Source of the DNA: Anaerobacillus alkalilacustris
GTDB lineage: Bacteria > Bacillota > Bacilli > Bacillales > Anaerobacillaceae
DNA: 57,533 nucleotides
Reading direction: 5' to 3'
Assembly: GCF_001866005.1 (NCBI RefSeq)
Contig: NZ_MLQR01000001.1
Location: 286,743-344,275 of the forward strand
This document shows positions 28,778-37,863 of this stretch, piece after piece. A program made the position numbers and the translations under genes. Position 1 is the stretch's first letter. Every line of letters begins with the position of its first letter. The notes under the pieces were generated by a model. That model did no database searches. It saw only the letters and a program-made list of their open reading frames with translations, and was not told where the DNA came from.

Positions 28778-28847
28778 TGATTAATACTCCCCGAATATAC
28801 TAGATCGTTCAGTTTTGGGAGAAAAGTTAGTAATTAGAAATAGAAAT

Positions 28848-28884
28848 AGCGTACCAATTCCTATGATTGGTACGCTTGTTTTTG
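28848..28884 (+). terminator. Terminator of the gltAB operon
   Basis: AGCGTACCAAT / ATTGGTACGCT, perfect 11-bp stem, then TGTTTTTG. Confidence 0.9.
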
Positions 28885-29062
28885 TTGTTATATCATTATT
28901 TCGTAGGACATATGAAAAAATTGGCAAACGAATTCAAGTATAATATTTTACAATGTTATAGAAAAGCCAATGTTCCCAACTTGAAAATCGCCCTTCCTCG
29001 TTGTTTAGTAAACTATAGATTTCTTCCTTGTGTATAACATTACAGAGGTGGTGTCAACGTCT

Positions 29063-29131
29063 AGCTTCAGCAGTTACGAGCTCAGTTTTCGGTTGTTGCT
29101 TTGCGACGAGCAAACGGAGTGGCGCTGAAGC
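29063..29131 (+). repeat. R repeat, copy 7 (short, diverged)
   Basis: CGTCTAGCTTCAGC, TTACGAGCTCAG and GCGACGAGCAAACGGAGTGG are R-type modules. GCTTCAGC at the left pairs with GCGCTGAAGC at the right. The usual outer ends are missing. Confidence 0.55.
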
Positions 29132-29290
29132 TTTATTTACAATATCTTTACAAAAACAAGCTTGAATATTCTTGCATAAGTAACTTATCATATAAGTAAT
29201 TTGTTATATGTTACGTATATATTTTAATTGAAAAAGCATGAACAAAGTAAGCTATAAAGTAAATAATCGTAATACTAGGAGGAGAAGTAA

Positions 29291-29719
29291 ATGAGAACAA
29301 AGAATTACCATGAATTGTTAAGTAATCGTATTTATATTGGTGGAGCTAATGATGTTGAGGATGTATTAAAAAATGAAAAAATTGATGTTGTTTATGATTT
29401 AAGAGCAGAGGCACCAACAGAAGAGACTAACTATCATCGAGTACATAGTCCAATTGTTGACGATGCGGGGCATCAAGATGAGTTTATTAAAAAGTCCATT
29501 GATCATGTTGTTAAGTCTTATCATGAAGGTAAAAATATTTACTTCCATTGCCAAGGTGGTAGTAACCGTACAGGTACGGTAGCAGTTGGAACCCTTCTAA
29601 CCTTAGGTAAAGCAAGTTCAATCGAAGAAGCTGAAGAACTTGCTAAAGCTGCTCGTCCAAAGATTAATGTTAAATCTGAGAATAAAGAAGCTCTAAAAAG
29701 AGTATTTCCAAATGGGTAA
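29291..29719 (+). CDS. Cysteine-based protein phosphatase (dual-specificity/tyrosine phosphatase fold)
   Basis: A 142-aa phosphatase of the Cys-x5-Arg class. The P-loop is HCQGGSNRTG (His86, nucleophile Cys87, Arg93), and VVYDLRAE precedes the general-acid region, likely VDDAGH near Asp57-58. The compact size and the DxxR-like YDLRAE element resemble bacterial dual-specificity phosphatase relatives (also called beta-lactamase hydrolase-like). The substrate may be a protein, sugar or inositol phosphate. AGGAGGAG precedes the ATG. The gene is monocistronic with its own terminator. Confidence 0.8.
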   Translation: MRTKNYHELLSNRIYIGGANDVEDVLKNEKIDVVYDLRAEAPTEETNYHRVHSPIVDDAGHQDEFIKKSIDHVVKSYHEGKNIYFHCQGGSNRTGTVAVGTLLTLGKASSIEEAEELAKAARPKINVKSENKEALKRVFPNG

Positions 29720-29733
29720 GTTTTGAATGTATA

Positions 29734-29777
29734 AAGGTCAGATCCTCGCCGTTACAATGGTAGGTCTGACCTTTTAA
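29734..29777 (+). terminator. Terminator after the phosphatase gene
   Basis: AAGGTCAGA facing TCTGACCTT with a long loop, followed by TT. Confidence 0.7.
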
Positions 29778-29869
29778 TTTGAAAAGATAGTTTGTTATGA
29801 TGTTTTTAAGTTGTTAACTAAACCTAGGAAAAGATTTGATTTGTGAATTATTTAATTTTTAATTTCCAA

Positions 29870-30104
29870 ATGCGTGGTCTAACTCCACCGTCTTTAGACG
29901 GTATACGCTTTTAGCCTTACACTTCGATGTCCATACTTAAGTTGTGAGGTGAAAAGTATGGACGGCTATAAAAAGAATAGTCATGCAGTTTATGATATCA
30001 AATATCATGTAATCTGGGTAATAAAATACAGATATAAAGTATTATATGGTCCGATTGCCATAAGAACACGAGAGCTAATCAGGCAAGGATGCGAAGCGAG
30101 AGGC
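29870..30104 (+). mobile_element. tnpA: IS200/IS605-family left end with 5' part of tnpA
   Basis: The left end carries the hairpin CCGTC-TTTA-GACGG (29888-29901), like the subterminal hairpin recognised by TnpA. The transposase starts at ATG 29958 after GTGAGGTG and reads SHAVYDIKYHVIWVIKYRYK and then LIRQGCEARG, the N-terminus of Y1 HUH transposases. At 30104 it is cut off and replaced by 16S sequence. The HUH motif, the catalytic tyrosine and the right end are therefore missing. IS200 elements do not normally target rRNA genes, so the joint is suspicious. Confidence 0.8.
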
Positions 30105-30434
30105 GTCCCAGTGTGGCCGATCACCCTCTCAGGTCGGCTACGCATCGTCGCCTTGGTAAGCCGTTACCTTACCAACTAGCTAATGCGACGCGGGCCCATC
30201 CTGTAGTGTTAGGTAAACCCAACTTTCACTTTAGAACCATGAGGTTCCAAAGATTATCCGGTATTAGCTTCGGTTTCCCGAAGTTATCCCAGTCTACAGG
30301 GCAGGTTGCCCACGTGTTACTCACCCGTCCGCCGCTAACTCTCATAAAGCAAGCTTTAATTGAGTTCGCTCGACTTGCATGTATTAGGCACGCCGCCAGC
30401 GTTCGTCCTGAGCCAGGATCAAACTCTCCATAAA
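30105..30434 (-). rRNA. 16S rRNA 5'-terminal fragment (~330 nt)
   Basis: On the minus strand it begins GGAGAGTTTGATCCTGGCTC, the universal 16S 5' end, and runs for 330 nt before being replaced by IS200 sequence. Its last 127 nt (30105-30231) are identical to 2548-2674. It lies in the B. subtilis position, next to ygxA and behind three promoters, so this is the true start of the rrn operon. Confidence 0.95.
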
Positions 30435-30558
30435 AGTGTTTGATAAAGCTCAAAATTTAAATTGATTGACGAGATATTTACTATCTCTTTAATTCGCTTG
30501 GCTGTGTGTTCAGTTTTCAAAGAACAATCAATATTGTCCAAATTGCAACAAGAATTAA

Positions 30559-30587
30559 ATTTTATCAATTTCTCCCTTGTTTGTCAA
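30559..30587 (-). promoter_or_regulatory. rrn promoter, proximal
   Basis: On the minus strand: TTGACA, 17 nt, TAAAAT, about 120 bp before the 16S 5' end. Confidence 0.85.
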
Positions 30588-30635
30588 CAACTTTTTTCAA
30601 TAACGTCAACCGATGTTCAAATCAGCGACTTTTTA

Positions 30636-30664
30636 AATATACCATTTTAACCGAGTTATGTCAA
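30636..30664 (-). promoter_or_regulatory. rrn promoter, middle
   Basis: On the minus strand: TTGACA, 17 nt, TATATT. The -10 is 77 bp upstream of the -10 of the proximal promoter. Confidence 0.85.
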
Positions 30665-30746
30665 ACACTTTTTAAAACTTTTTTTTGAAAAATAAGTGTT
30701 TAACACTTTAAGCAACTAGCAACTGTCGTTTTTAGCGACAAGATTT

Positions 30747-30774
30747 ATTATATCACCAAACCAACCAAAGTCAA
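30747..30774 (-). promoter_or_regulatory. rrn promoter, distal
   Basis: On the minus strand: TTGACT, 16 nt, TATAAT. It starts just past the 3' end of ygxA. Confidence 0.8.
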
Positions 30775-30785
30775 TAACTTTTTTA

Positions 30786-31649
30786 TCACCTAAACCTAAC
30801 ATAGTAAAACCTCCTAAATATTTCTTCACTATCTGTTTTCACCTTCATTATATCAATTATTCCTTTTTGAACTAGATAATCGACAAGTAAATTTAATTCA
30901 ACCACACACCCTTTAAATTCAAGTTGAGTTATTACTCCTTCAATATCCACAGGTTCTTTTAAGTTTAATATCTCTATCAAGTAGGTTGCACTTAACTTTG
31001 ATTTTGATGCTATCGCAAAATCAATCGCTAGAAAAAGGAGTTCTAATCTTTTTTCTAAGTTTTCACCACCAGTAACAATTTCATCATACAATTTATATAT
31101 TTCTGGCTCAATGCGTTTAACCTGTTTCCAAACATTAACCTCAGGATAATACCCATGTTCAATTATCGAGAGTTTAGCAAGGTGTTGTAACGAACAGACA
31201 ATTGTATTGAAAGCATCCAAATAACATCCATTAAGAAATAATTTCTTACCATAGTTATATTTACGAATTAACTTCGCAAGTTCGGTTAGCATTTTTTGTT
31301 TTCTTTCCATTAAAGGAAAATCATTAATATTTTCTCGATACATAGTTATATATTCATCTTTTTCAAACAAAACCATACCACTTAGTACCCAATCAATTAG
31401 ATGAGAGTCACTACTGTTTACAGAACCCCTCTCTAATTCATCTTTATTTATCCATTGTAACTGTACCAACTTATTTTTTATATCATAGTGTTCTAAAGGG
31501 TTAGGTTTAGCGCTTTCAACAATTAGTAGCACAACTGCAGAAAGATTCGGAATCCCTTCTACCTTGGACATCATTTCATTTATATACAATACCCCTAATG
31601 TATCTTCAGTAATCCTGTTATCATATAAATGATTAATTAATTGCTCCAA
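30786..31649 (-). CDS. ygxA: YgxA, nucleotidyltransferase-like protein
   Basis: A 287-aa soluble protein matching in length, position and wording the B. subtilis YgxA family, annotated as nucleotidyltransferase-like. It begins MEQLINHLYDNRITEDTLGV. The central AFNTIVCSLQHLAKLSIIEH helix and a C-terminal winged-helix-like part near the end are typical. The usual GSxxxxDxD nucleotidyltransferase motif is not evident, so catalysis is doubtful. It lies directly upstream of the rrn promoters and in the same direction, as in B. subtilis. The AAGGAGGGTATAAC site supports the start. Function unknown. Confidence 0.85.
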   Translation of the reverse strand: MEQLINHLYDNRITEDTLGVLYINEMMSKVEGIPNLSAVVLLIVESAKPNPLEHYDIKNKLVQLQWINKDELERGSVNSSDSHLIDWVLSGMVLFEKDEYITMYRENINDFPLMERKQKMLTELAKLIRKYNYGKKLFLNGCYLDAFNTIVCSLQHLAKLSIIEHGYYPEVNVWKQVKRIEPEIYKLYDEIVTGGENLEKRLELLFLAIDFAIASKSKLSATYLIEILNLKEPVDIEGVITQLEFKGCVVELNLLVDYLVQKGIIDIMKVKTDSEEIFRRFYYVRFR

Positions 31650-31835
31650 AGTTATACCCTCCTTAAAAACGCATATTAATCATACATTTTCGACACTATA
31701 ATAAGTGAAACCTTCTAAAAACAATCAATATTATTTCCAGAAAGTTTTATAAATGACAGAAGAGAGTGAACAACAAAAAAATGAGCCTTATCCACTCCAA
31801 GATCGGAGATAATAAAGCTCATTTGTATGTATAAA

Positions 31836-31868
31836 AGGAGCTGACTCAAAAAGTAGTTAAGTCAGCTA
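31836..31868 (-). terminator. Terminator after perR
   Basis: On the minus strand AGCTGACT and GAGTCAGCT pair around TAACTACTTTTT, followed by CCTTTTAT. A second hairpin (31770-31824, AATGAGC / GCTCATT) lies just beyond. Confidence 0.7.
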
Positions 31869-32303
31869 TTAATGTTGCTCTTTTTTCGAACACTCTGGGC
31901 AAGTACCGTAAATTTCCATTCTGTGACTCTTAACTTTAAACCCTGTCACATGCTCAGCTAAGGTTTCCACTTCATCTAGGCCTGGGTAATGAAAATCAAC
32001 TATCTTTTCACAACATTGACAGATTACATGATAATGATCAGATGTAACACTATCAAACCTACTAGACGAATCACCATATGTTAATTCTCTAACTAGCCCA
32101 ACTTCTTTAAAGACACGCAAATTATTATATACAGTTGCTACACTCATATTAGGGAACTTCCCCTCCAAAGCTTTATATATTTCATCAGCTGTCGGGTGGG
32201 AAAATGAACTAAAGAGATACTCTAATATGGCATGACGTTGAGGTGTCATACGTACTTTTGTGTTCTTCAAGGAATCAAGTGCTTCTTGTAAACGATACGT
32301 CAT
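31869..32303 (-). CDS. perR: PerR, peroxide-sensing Fur-family repressor
   Basis: A 144-aa Fur-family protein nearly identical in wording to B. subtilis PerR. The winged helix contains [12 protein letters not shown] and [16 protein letters not shown]. The regulatory Fe/Mn ligands are all present (His36, Asp84, His90, His92, Asp103; B. subtilis numbering minus one), as are the four structural-zinc cysteines (95, 98, 135, 138). Fe-catalysed oxidation of the two regulatory histidines by H2O2 inactivates it and derepresses catalase, ahpCF and haem genes. I start at ATG 32303. A TTG two codons earlier is less likely given the AGGAGAGGTG site. Confidence 0.97.
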   Translation of the reverse strand: MTYRLQEALDSLKNTKVRMTPQRHAILEYLFSSFSHPTADEIYKALEGKFPNMSVATVYNNLRVFKEVGLVRELTYGDSSSRFDSVTSDHYHVICQCCEKIVDFHYPGLDEVETLAEHVTGFKVKSHRMEIYGTCPECSKKEQH

Positions 32304-32344
32304 AAACAAACACCTCTCCTTTTCATTAAATATAAATTATTATT

Positions 32345-32359
32345 TTATAATGTTTATAA
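32345..32359. promoter_or_regulatory. PerR box at the perR promoter
   Basis: TTATAATGTTTATAA matches the PerR consensus TTATAATNATTATAA at 14 of 15 positions. It covers the predicted transcription start (~32355), consistent with autorepression. Confidence 0.75.
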
Positions 32360-32361
32360 AT

Positions 32362-32390
32362 AGTATATTATAACTAGGAAGTACTGTCAA
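32362..32390 (-). promoter_or_regulatory. Predicted sigma-A promoter of perR
   Basis: On the minus strand: TTGACA, 17-nt spacer, TATACT. Confidence 0.75.
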
Positions 32391-32453
32391 TAATTGTACC
32401 ATTAACACAAAAAATAATGACGTTAAAAGCTATTTGTAACTAAATATACTAAT

Positions 32454-33401
32454 TTAATATCCTCTGTCAAAATTTATTTTGTTCAAATAATTTTTTTCAC
32501 CTTTTAAGAATAACTTTAAATTCTCTTCAAAAATTTCAAGTGCTCTAGGTTGGTATTGAGATGAAATTCCAGACAAGTGAGGTGTTACCGTTACATTTTC
32601 CATATCCCAAAATGGGTGACTTTTTGGTAGTGGCTCTTCTACAAATACATCTAAAACAGCGTGAGTAACCTTCCCTTGATTTAAGGCTGAAATCAAATCT
32701 TTTTCTACTACATTTTTTCCTCGACCTATATTTACAAAAATTACATCTTCCATTAGATCAAATAGTTTTTTATTTAATAAACCATTTGTCATACTAGTGC
32801 TAGGAAGTACAGATACAATAAAATCACTTTCTTTTATTAATTTCTCTAGATTATCAATAGTGACAATTTCATTAAATCCGTCGACTTTTTTACCACTACG
32901 ATTAAAACCAATAGTTCTCATGTTGAAAACTTGCGCATATTTAGCGATTTCTGCTCCAATTGATCCTGCCCCTAATATGCCCAATGTTTTTTGATTCAAC
33001 TCCACCATTGGTATGCGTCGATCCCAAGTATGATCTTGTTCATTTTGAATTAATTGCTTAGTTTGCCTTGCCACTTGAAGCATCATGCCGATCGTATATT
33101 CAGCCATTGGTATTTTATGAATACCTCTTGCATTCGTTACTAAGATGCCTTTTTCTTTAATTGCTTGAAATGGCATCATATCTAAACCTGCTGAAATAAC
33201 CATTATCCATTTTAAACTATTTACCTTTTTAATAATTTCATCCGTTAGATCCTCTCCATACGTAATTAAAACATCAGCATCTAATAACTCAGTTAGTCCT
33301 TCATCAATATTTTTATAAAAGTAGAAGGATACCTCTGGATATGTAGAAACTAATTTTTCTTTTAATCTTGTTTTTAAATTAGCAGACGAAACTACCTTCA
33401 T
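32454..33401 (-). CDS. D-isomer-specific 2-hydroxyacid dehydrogenase
   Basis: A 315-aa NAD(P)-dependent dehydrogenase. The Rossmann motif is LGAGSIGAEIA. The catalytic triad is in place: Arg in NIGRGKN, Glu in FVEEPLPKSHP, His in VTPHLSG. Phosphoglycerate-dehydrogenase-like family members reduce 2-oxoacids such as pyruvate, glyoxylate or hydroxypyruvate. The regulatory ACT domain of SerA is missing, so serine synthesis is unlikely. ATG 33401 follows GTAGAGGTG. A GTG three codons upstream lies within that site. The exact substrate cannot be told. Confidence 0.85.
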   Translation of the reverse strand: MKVVSSANLKTRLKEKLVSTYPEVSFYFYKNIDEGLTELLDADVLITYGEDLTDEIIKKVNSLKWIMVISAGLDMMPFQAIKEKGILVTNARGIHKIPMAEYTIGMMLQVARQTKQLIQNEQDHTWDRRIPMVELNQKTLGILGAGSIGAEIAKYAQVFNMRTIGFNRSGKKVDGFNEIVTIDNLEKLIKESDFIVSVLPSTSMTNGLLNKKLFDLMEDVIFVNIGRGKNVVEKDLISALNQGKVTHAVLDVFVEEPLPKSHPFWDMENVTVTPHLSGISSQYQPRALEIFEENLKLFLKGEKNYLNKINFDRGY

Positions 33402-33518
33402 TATAAACACCTCTACGAAAAAGTTAATTTTATTTTAACAAACCAGAATATCTGTAAGCTTTTCACATCTTTTCAAAATCCTCTACTCTATTTTCACAAA
33501 TAAGCTCTACAAAAATTA

Positions 33519-33550
33519 AAAAAGGCGAGAATAACGTATATTCTCGCTAA
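33519..33550 (-). terminator. Terminator hairpin between bcp and the dehydrogenase
   Basis: On the minus strand AGCGAGAATA / TATTCTCGCC, then TTTTTTAATTTTTG. It is oriented to end transcripts from bcp. Confidence 0.75.
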
Positions 33551-33673
33551 AAGTGTTTGAGGAGGAAAAACCAAAAACAAATTCCTAATTTATCTATATT
33601 CACCATGAATAAAAATGTATAGACAGACGCCTCGACTTATGGAATTAAAAAACTTTAGTACAAATCCACCTCA

Positions 33674-33795
33674 TTTGAGTGAATTTCACCATTACCAAAA
33701 ACACGTCACATAAATCTATACCCAGTTAGAACTGACCTGCGTATCTAAATATAGTATCTTAGTAGCGATAATAATGAATGATACAATTCATTAAG
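33674..33795 (+). repeat. W repeat, copy 1
   Basis: It shares GAGTGAATTTCA, an AT-rich middle, TAGTATCTTAGTAGCGATAA and TTCATTAA with 49827-49945, and the first word and AATAATGAT with 50399-50500. About 120 bp long, it has no clear hairpin and sits downstream of bcp. Confidence 0.5.
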
Positions 33796-33804
33796 TTAAC
33801 TCAC

Positions 33805-34275
33805 TTATTTCAAATTATTTTTAACGTATTCTAATGCCTCTACTACATGTTCCTTCACCTTTACTTTACGCCACTCTTTTACAAGTACTCCCTCTTTATC
33901 GATCACAAAAGTAGAGCGCTCTATCCCCATATATTCCTTACCGAAATTTTTCTTTAACTTCCAGACACCATAAGCTTCTGCAATCTCATGGTTCTCATCA
34001 GAAAGGAGTGAGAACGGAAGTCCATGTTTTTCTATAAATTTATGATGTCTATCTAACGGATCTGGACTTACCCCTAAAATAACCGCGTTTACCTCGTCAA
34101 AATTTTTATGATAGTCTCTAAAATCACAAGCCTGAGTCGTACACCCTGGAGTCATATCTTTTGGATAAAAATATAATACAACATTTTTACCACGAAAATC
34201 TGAAAGTTTCACGGTTTCACCATTTGTTGCTTCACAAGTAAAATCAGGTGCTACCTGACCTATTTCCAATACCAT
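33805..34275 (-). CDS. bcp: Thioredoxin-dependent thiol peroxidase (peroxiredoxin Q/BCP)
   Basis: A 156-aa atypical 2-Cys peroxiredoxin. Peroxidatic Cys45 in [10 protein letters not shown] is followed five residues later by resolving Cys50. [13 protein letters not shown] and [13 protein letters not shown] are family-typical. It reduces H2O2 and organic peroxides with thioredoxin. It sits near perR, in the B. subtilis order (ygaF), though a dehydrogenase gene separates them. GGAGGGG precedes the ATG. No PerR box was seen in front of it. Confidence 0.95.
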   Translation of the reverse strand: MVLEIGQVAPDFTCEATNGETVKLSDFRGKNVVLYFYPKDMTPGCTTQACDFRDYHKNFDEVNAVILGVSPDPLDRHHKFIEKHGLPFSLLSDENHEIAEAYGVWKLKKNFGKEYMGIERSTFVIDKEGVLVKEWRKVKVKEHVVEALEYVKNNLK

Positions 34276-34383
34276 ATTACCCCTCCATTTTAAAACATTA
34301 GTAAAGTAGTAAACCTTGTATGAAATAATACACGATTAATCCTACACTAGTATAAGGGTAACCAAACTTAACCAAATGTACAA

Positions 34384-34815
34384 CTAGTTTGCTCTTATCT
34401 TTTCTTTTAAGTTAGCAACAGTAGAAACTACAAAAGCTGCAGGAAGTAAATATCCAAAAAATGCTTCAACCATCGCTATCCAACGACCGATACCTAAAGG
34501 TGTTATATCTCCATATCCGACCGACAAAATGGTCACTGCACTAAAATACAATGCATCTTCTAACAAATGAAAGAAAGATCCACCTACCCTAACTTCTCCT
34601 TCAGTCAGTACTGGCACTCCCATCAATTCTAGTGATATATATAAACAACCAAAACCTATCGCTACAGTCACATACACAAGAAATAAAATAACAAAATTCC
34701 GAACTGAAATCCTTTTACCATGAAAAATAGGTTTATGTTTTAAAATCAATAATACACTCATCACAATTCCAGCCACAGATATGAACATCACTAAAAAAAG
34801 CACAACTTTGCTCAT
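34384..34815 (-). CDS. Two-transmembrane potassium-channel family protein
   Basis: A 143-aa protein with the selectivity filter SVGYGD (98-103), a pore helix before it (FHLLEDALYFSAVTIL), an inner helix after it, and two further hydrophobic helices near the N-terminus. The build matches small Ion_trans_2 channels that assemble as tetramers. No RCK/TrkA domain is present, so gating is not by the usual cytosolic ligand domain. GAGGAGGTGG precedes the ATG. It is flanked by bcp and the ABC-2 operon on the same strand. Confidence 0.85.
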   Translation of the reverse strand: MSKVVLFLVMFISVAGIVMSVLLILKHKPIFHGKRISVRNFVILFLVYVTVAIGFGCLYISLELMGVPVLTEGEVRVGGSFFHLLEDALYFSAVTILSVGYGDITPLGIGRWIAMVEAFFGYLLPAAFVVSTVANLKEKIRAN

Positions 34816-34876
34816 AACAAAACCACCTCCTCATATTGTATGATCAGGTGGTTTCATTTAGGACAGGCAACAGCAA

Positions 34877-35662
34877 CTAGTTGCCTGCACCTCGATATTT
34901 TTTTACACCAACATTCCATATACAGATCGATATTATAATAAAAATTAATCCCATTACTGGTGTTAAGAAAGCATAATAATACCATTCTTCACGCTTTAAG
35001 AAATAAGCAGCTGGATAGACACCAACAAAAGCAAACGGTAAGATCCACGTTAAAATATAGCGAATTACTCGATGATAAATATCGACTGGGTATCTACCGT
35101 AGTTACCTATGTTATACATCATTGGCATAATATCGGTTCGACTATCTGACCAAAAACCAATGCTTGCTAATGAGATAAAAATACCAGCATAAATAAAGGC
35201 TCCACCTAGGACCATCACGATGAATACGAAAACATCATACCAAGCGATCGATAGTCCTAAACTACTTCCTGCATAATACATAATGACCAACCCAGTGACC
35301 ACACCGAATAACGACTCTAGTTCCATGCGTTCCATAATAATTTGAAAAAGGCTATGAATTGGCCTTGTTAGAACACGATCCAATTCCCCTTTAACAATAT
35401 AACGATCATTGAAGTCCCAAATATTAAAAAACGATGTAAATATCGCATAAGGGACTAAGAAAAAACCGTAAATAAAAATAATTTCCTCACGGTTCCATCC
35501 ACTTAAAAAAGTTGTATGTCCAAATACAACCAAAATGAAAATAAGGTTTACTGCTTGGAACAGTAAGTCCGAAAGTATTTCTACAAGTGTATCCACTCTA
35601 TAGGTTAGTCTTGTTTTTAAGTATTGTGCAGCATACTGAAAGAAAATACTCACATAAAACAT
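34877..35662 (-). CDS. ABC-2 type exporter permease, second subunit
   Basis: A 261-aa integral membrane protein with six hydrophobic segments in the ABC-2 (DUF990-type) layout, starting FFQYAAQYLKTRLTYRVDTL. Segments such as NDRYIVKGELDRVLTRPIHS and WILPFAFVGVYPAAYFL are typical. It would pair with the permease encoded just upstream (5-bp gap) and the ATPase before it to form one exporter. The substrate is not evident. Similar trios are often annotated as multidrug or polysaccharide exporters without proof. Confidence 0.8.
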   Translation of the reverse strand: MFYVSIFFQYAAQYLKTRLTYRVDTLVEILSDLLFQAVNLIFILVVFGHTTFLSGWNREEIIFIYGFFLVPYAIFTSFFNIWDFNDRYIVKGELDRVLTRPIHSLFQIIMERMELESLFGVVTGLVIMYYAGSSLGLSIAWYDVFVFIVMVLGGAFIYAGIFISLASIGFWSDSRTDIMPMMYNIGNYGRYPVDIYHRVIRYILTWILPFAFVGVYPAAYFLKREEWYYYAFLTPVMGLIFIIISICIWNVGVKKYRGAGN

Positions 35663-35667
35663 ACCTT

Positions 35668-36459
35668 CTATCCCCCCTGCACAATCAACTGTTTTTTAGC
35701 TATCAGCCATAACAATTGAATTGGTATTAGTAAGATTGCCACCCAGATCATCTGCAGAATAAGAGCAGAATATATCTCTTGGCCAACAAACCCCTCAGTG
35801 AAAATCATACTCGGAATATAACTGATCGCTTGAAAAGGCAAATATGTCATTACTGTTTGCGCCCATATTGGATAAAAACTAATCGGCAACAGTAATCCCG
35901 AGAAAAGGTCGATAACAACTCGCTTTGCTCTTATCAAACCAGAATTATTAAAAAGAAAAAACGTCATTATACCAGTAAGGAGATTAATCTGAGTGTTAAC
36001 GATAAAGCTAAATAAAAGTGAAATAAAAAACAATCCCCAAGTTGTTAAATTGGCAGAAAAGTTTAACGGGAATAAAAATGCCACGATAAACATCCCTGGC
36101 ACGGAAAAAAACACTAAGCGAAATACCCCTTCACCTAAACCTTGCATCGTTTTCATCCCTAAGTAGTTGTAGGGACGTATCATTTCAATTGCAACTTTAC
36201 CATCTTTAATTTCCGACGCAATTTCACGGTCAATATTATTAAAATAGAATGCTCTAGCCATCCATGCAACTGCTACATAGGTAGTCATTTGAATGACGGA
36301 AAGCCCCTGAATTTCTTCCTTCCCACCATAAATAGCCGTCCACAAAAAGTAATAAGCACCTATATTAATACTATAAATTAATATCCCACTATAGTAATTG
36401 GTGCGATAAGCCAACATCATTAAAAACCTTACTCTTATCATCTCAAAATATTTACTCAT
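35668..36459 (-). CDS. ABC-2 type exporter permease, first subunit
   Basis: A 263-aa permease with six hydrophobic segments, related in layout to its downstream neighbour. It contains the cytoplasmic signature REIASEIKDGKVAIEMIRPY, found in the matching place in the partner (VKGELDRVLTRP). Its start overlaps the ATPase stop by 4 bp (ATGA), showing translational coupling. Member of the three-gene operon 37454-34877. Confidence 0.8.
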   Translation of the reverse strand: MSKYFEMIRVRFLMMLAYRTNYYSGILIYSINIGAYYFLWTAIYGGKEEIQGLSVIQMTTYVAVAWMARAFYFNNIDREIASEIKDGKVAIEMIRPYNYLGMKTMQGLGEGVFRLVFFSVPGMFIVAFLFPLNFSANLTTWGLFFISLLFSFIVNTQINLLTGIMTFFLFNNSGLIRAKRVVIDLFSGLLLPISFYPIWAQTVMTYLPFQAISYIPSMIFTEGFVGQEIYSALILQMIWVAILLIPIQLLWLIAKKQLIVQGG

Positions 36460-37454
36460 GAAGTCGCCATTCCTTCTTCATATATTTTTCGAATGATTTC
36501 CTCAGTAGAAATCTCATTAATTTTAATGTTCTTAATTGGATCTTTCTCAACAACTTCACTAATTAATTTTGAAACTTGAGTTTCATCTCCATCAACCATT
36601 GCAATCCAAGTATAAGGATCTTTCCTTTCCCATTTCACATTACCTTTCTTTGGTAATACCTCCTCAGAAAGATCCTTTAAAAACTGAAATTCAATTTGTT
36701 TTAATTCAACAGAATTAGCCTGTAATTGATCTAGTCTTCCGTCATAGACAATTTTTCCTTCATCTAATAACACAACTCTTTCACATAGCGCTTCAATATC
36801 AGTTAGATCGTGCGTTGTTAATAATACAGTAGTTTTATACGTTTCATTCATTTCTTTTAGGAACTTGCGAATTTTCAACTTCACTAGTACGTCTAGACCA
36901 ATCGTAGGTTCATCCAAAAATAACAATGGTGGATTGTGAATGAGCGCAGCTGCTAACTCACATCTCATTCGTTGTCCTAATGAAAGCTTTCTTACTGGTT
37001 TATCTAACAAAGGACCAATATCTAACGTCTCAATTACATATCCCATATGCTCTTTATAATCTTTATCAGATACCTTATAGACCTTCTTTAACAGCCTAAA
37101 AGATTCTTGAACGGCAATATCCCACCAAAGCTGCGAGCGTTGCCCAAATACAACACCAATTGTTCTAACAAACTCTTCTCGTTGTTTATGAGGATCCATT
37201 CCATTGACGATGACGGATCCTGATGTAGGTGTCAAAATACCAGTAAGCATTTTAATGGTAGTCGATTTACCAGCCCCGTTTTCACCAATATAACCCACCA
37301 TTTCACCTTGTTTTACATTTAATGAAATATCATCTACTGCAGCCATAACTTTGTAATTTCTAGTAAACAAGTCTCGGAAAGCACCAGAAAGTCCTGAACG
37401 ACTTGAATAAGACTTAAATTCTTTACGTAATTTTTTTACCTCTATTACATCCAT
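36456..37454 (-). CDS. ABC-2 exporter ATP-binding protein
   Basis: A 332-aa NatA-type ATPase. Walker A GENGAGKST (57-65), Q-loop GVVFGQRSQLWWDI, signature LSLGQRMRCE, Walker B LLFLDEPTIGLDV and H-loop LLTTHDLTD are all present. The C-terminal ~80 residues after the ATPase core are typical of exporters paired with DUF990-type permeases. First gene of the operon, overlapping the first permease gene. A GGGGGAATTAAG site precedes the ATG. Confidence 0.92.
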   Translation of the reverse strand: MDVIEVKKLRKEFKSYSSRSGLSGAFRDLFTRNYKVMAAVDDISLNVKQGEMVGYIGENGAGKSTTIKMLTGILTPTSGSVIVNGMDPHKQREEFVRTIGVVFGQRSQLWWDIAVQESFRLLKKVYKVSDKDYKEHMGYVIETLDIGPLLDKPVRKLSLGQRMRCELAAALIHNPPLLFLDEPTIGLDVLVKLKIRKFLKEMNETYKTTVLLTTHDLTDIEALCERVVLLDEGKIVYDGRLDQLQANSVELKQIEFQFLKDLSEEVLPKKGNVKWERKDPYTWIAMVDGDETQVSKLISEVVEKDPIKNIKINEISTEEIIRKIYEEGMATS

Positions 37455-37863
37455 TCTTAATTCCCCCTGAATTTTTCAACGAATTAAGTGTAACTGTTGG
37501 ACTTCATTACTTCAAGTAGTCTGTGCAAATTGAAAGGCTGTGGTACGAAGCAATTTCAGATCAACAACTAGAAATAAAAAAGAACTAATTTATGAACAAG
37601 GACTACAATGATCAAGGTTATCGAACAGCAAAGCATAAAGTTACATAGTAAGTCATCATTCATGCTAAAATATGTATGACATTATAAAGAAGTAACATTT
37701 AAGGCATCTCTGTAATGTTTTTATAACTTATTAAATTTTATCATTACATTGAATACATCGACACAAACTAATTCTGTTTAAAATGCGCTAATCAATTAAA
37801 TATAGTAACTCAGTCAAGTAAAATTTATAAACTTTTGAGTATTATTGTTTTAAGGAGGAATTT

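Noticed and set aside
37455..37863. Riboswitch or T-box leader before hemL2
   Set aside because: No conserved T-box sequence, terminator/antiterminator pair or known aptamer pattern could be recognised.
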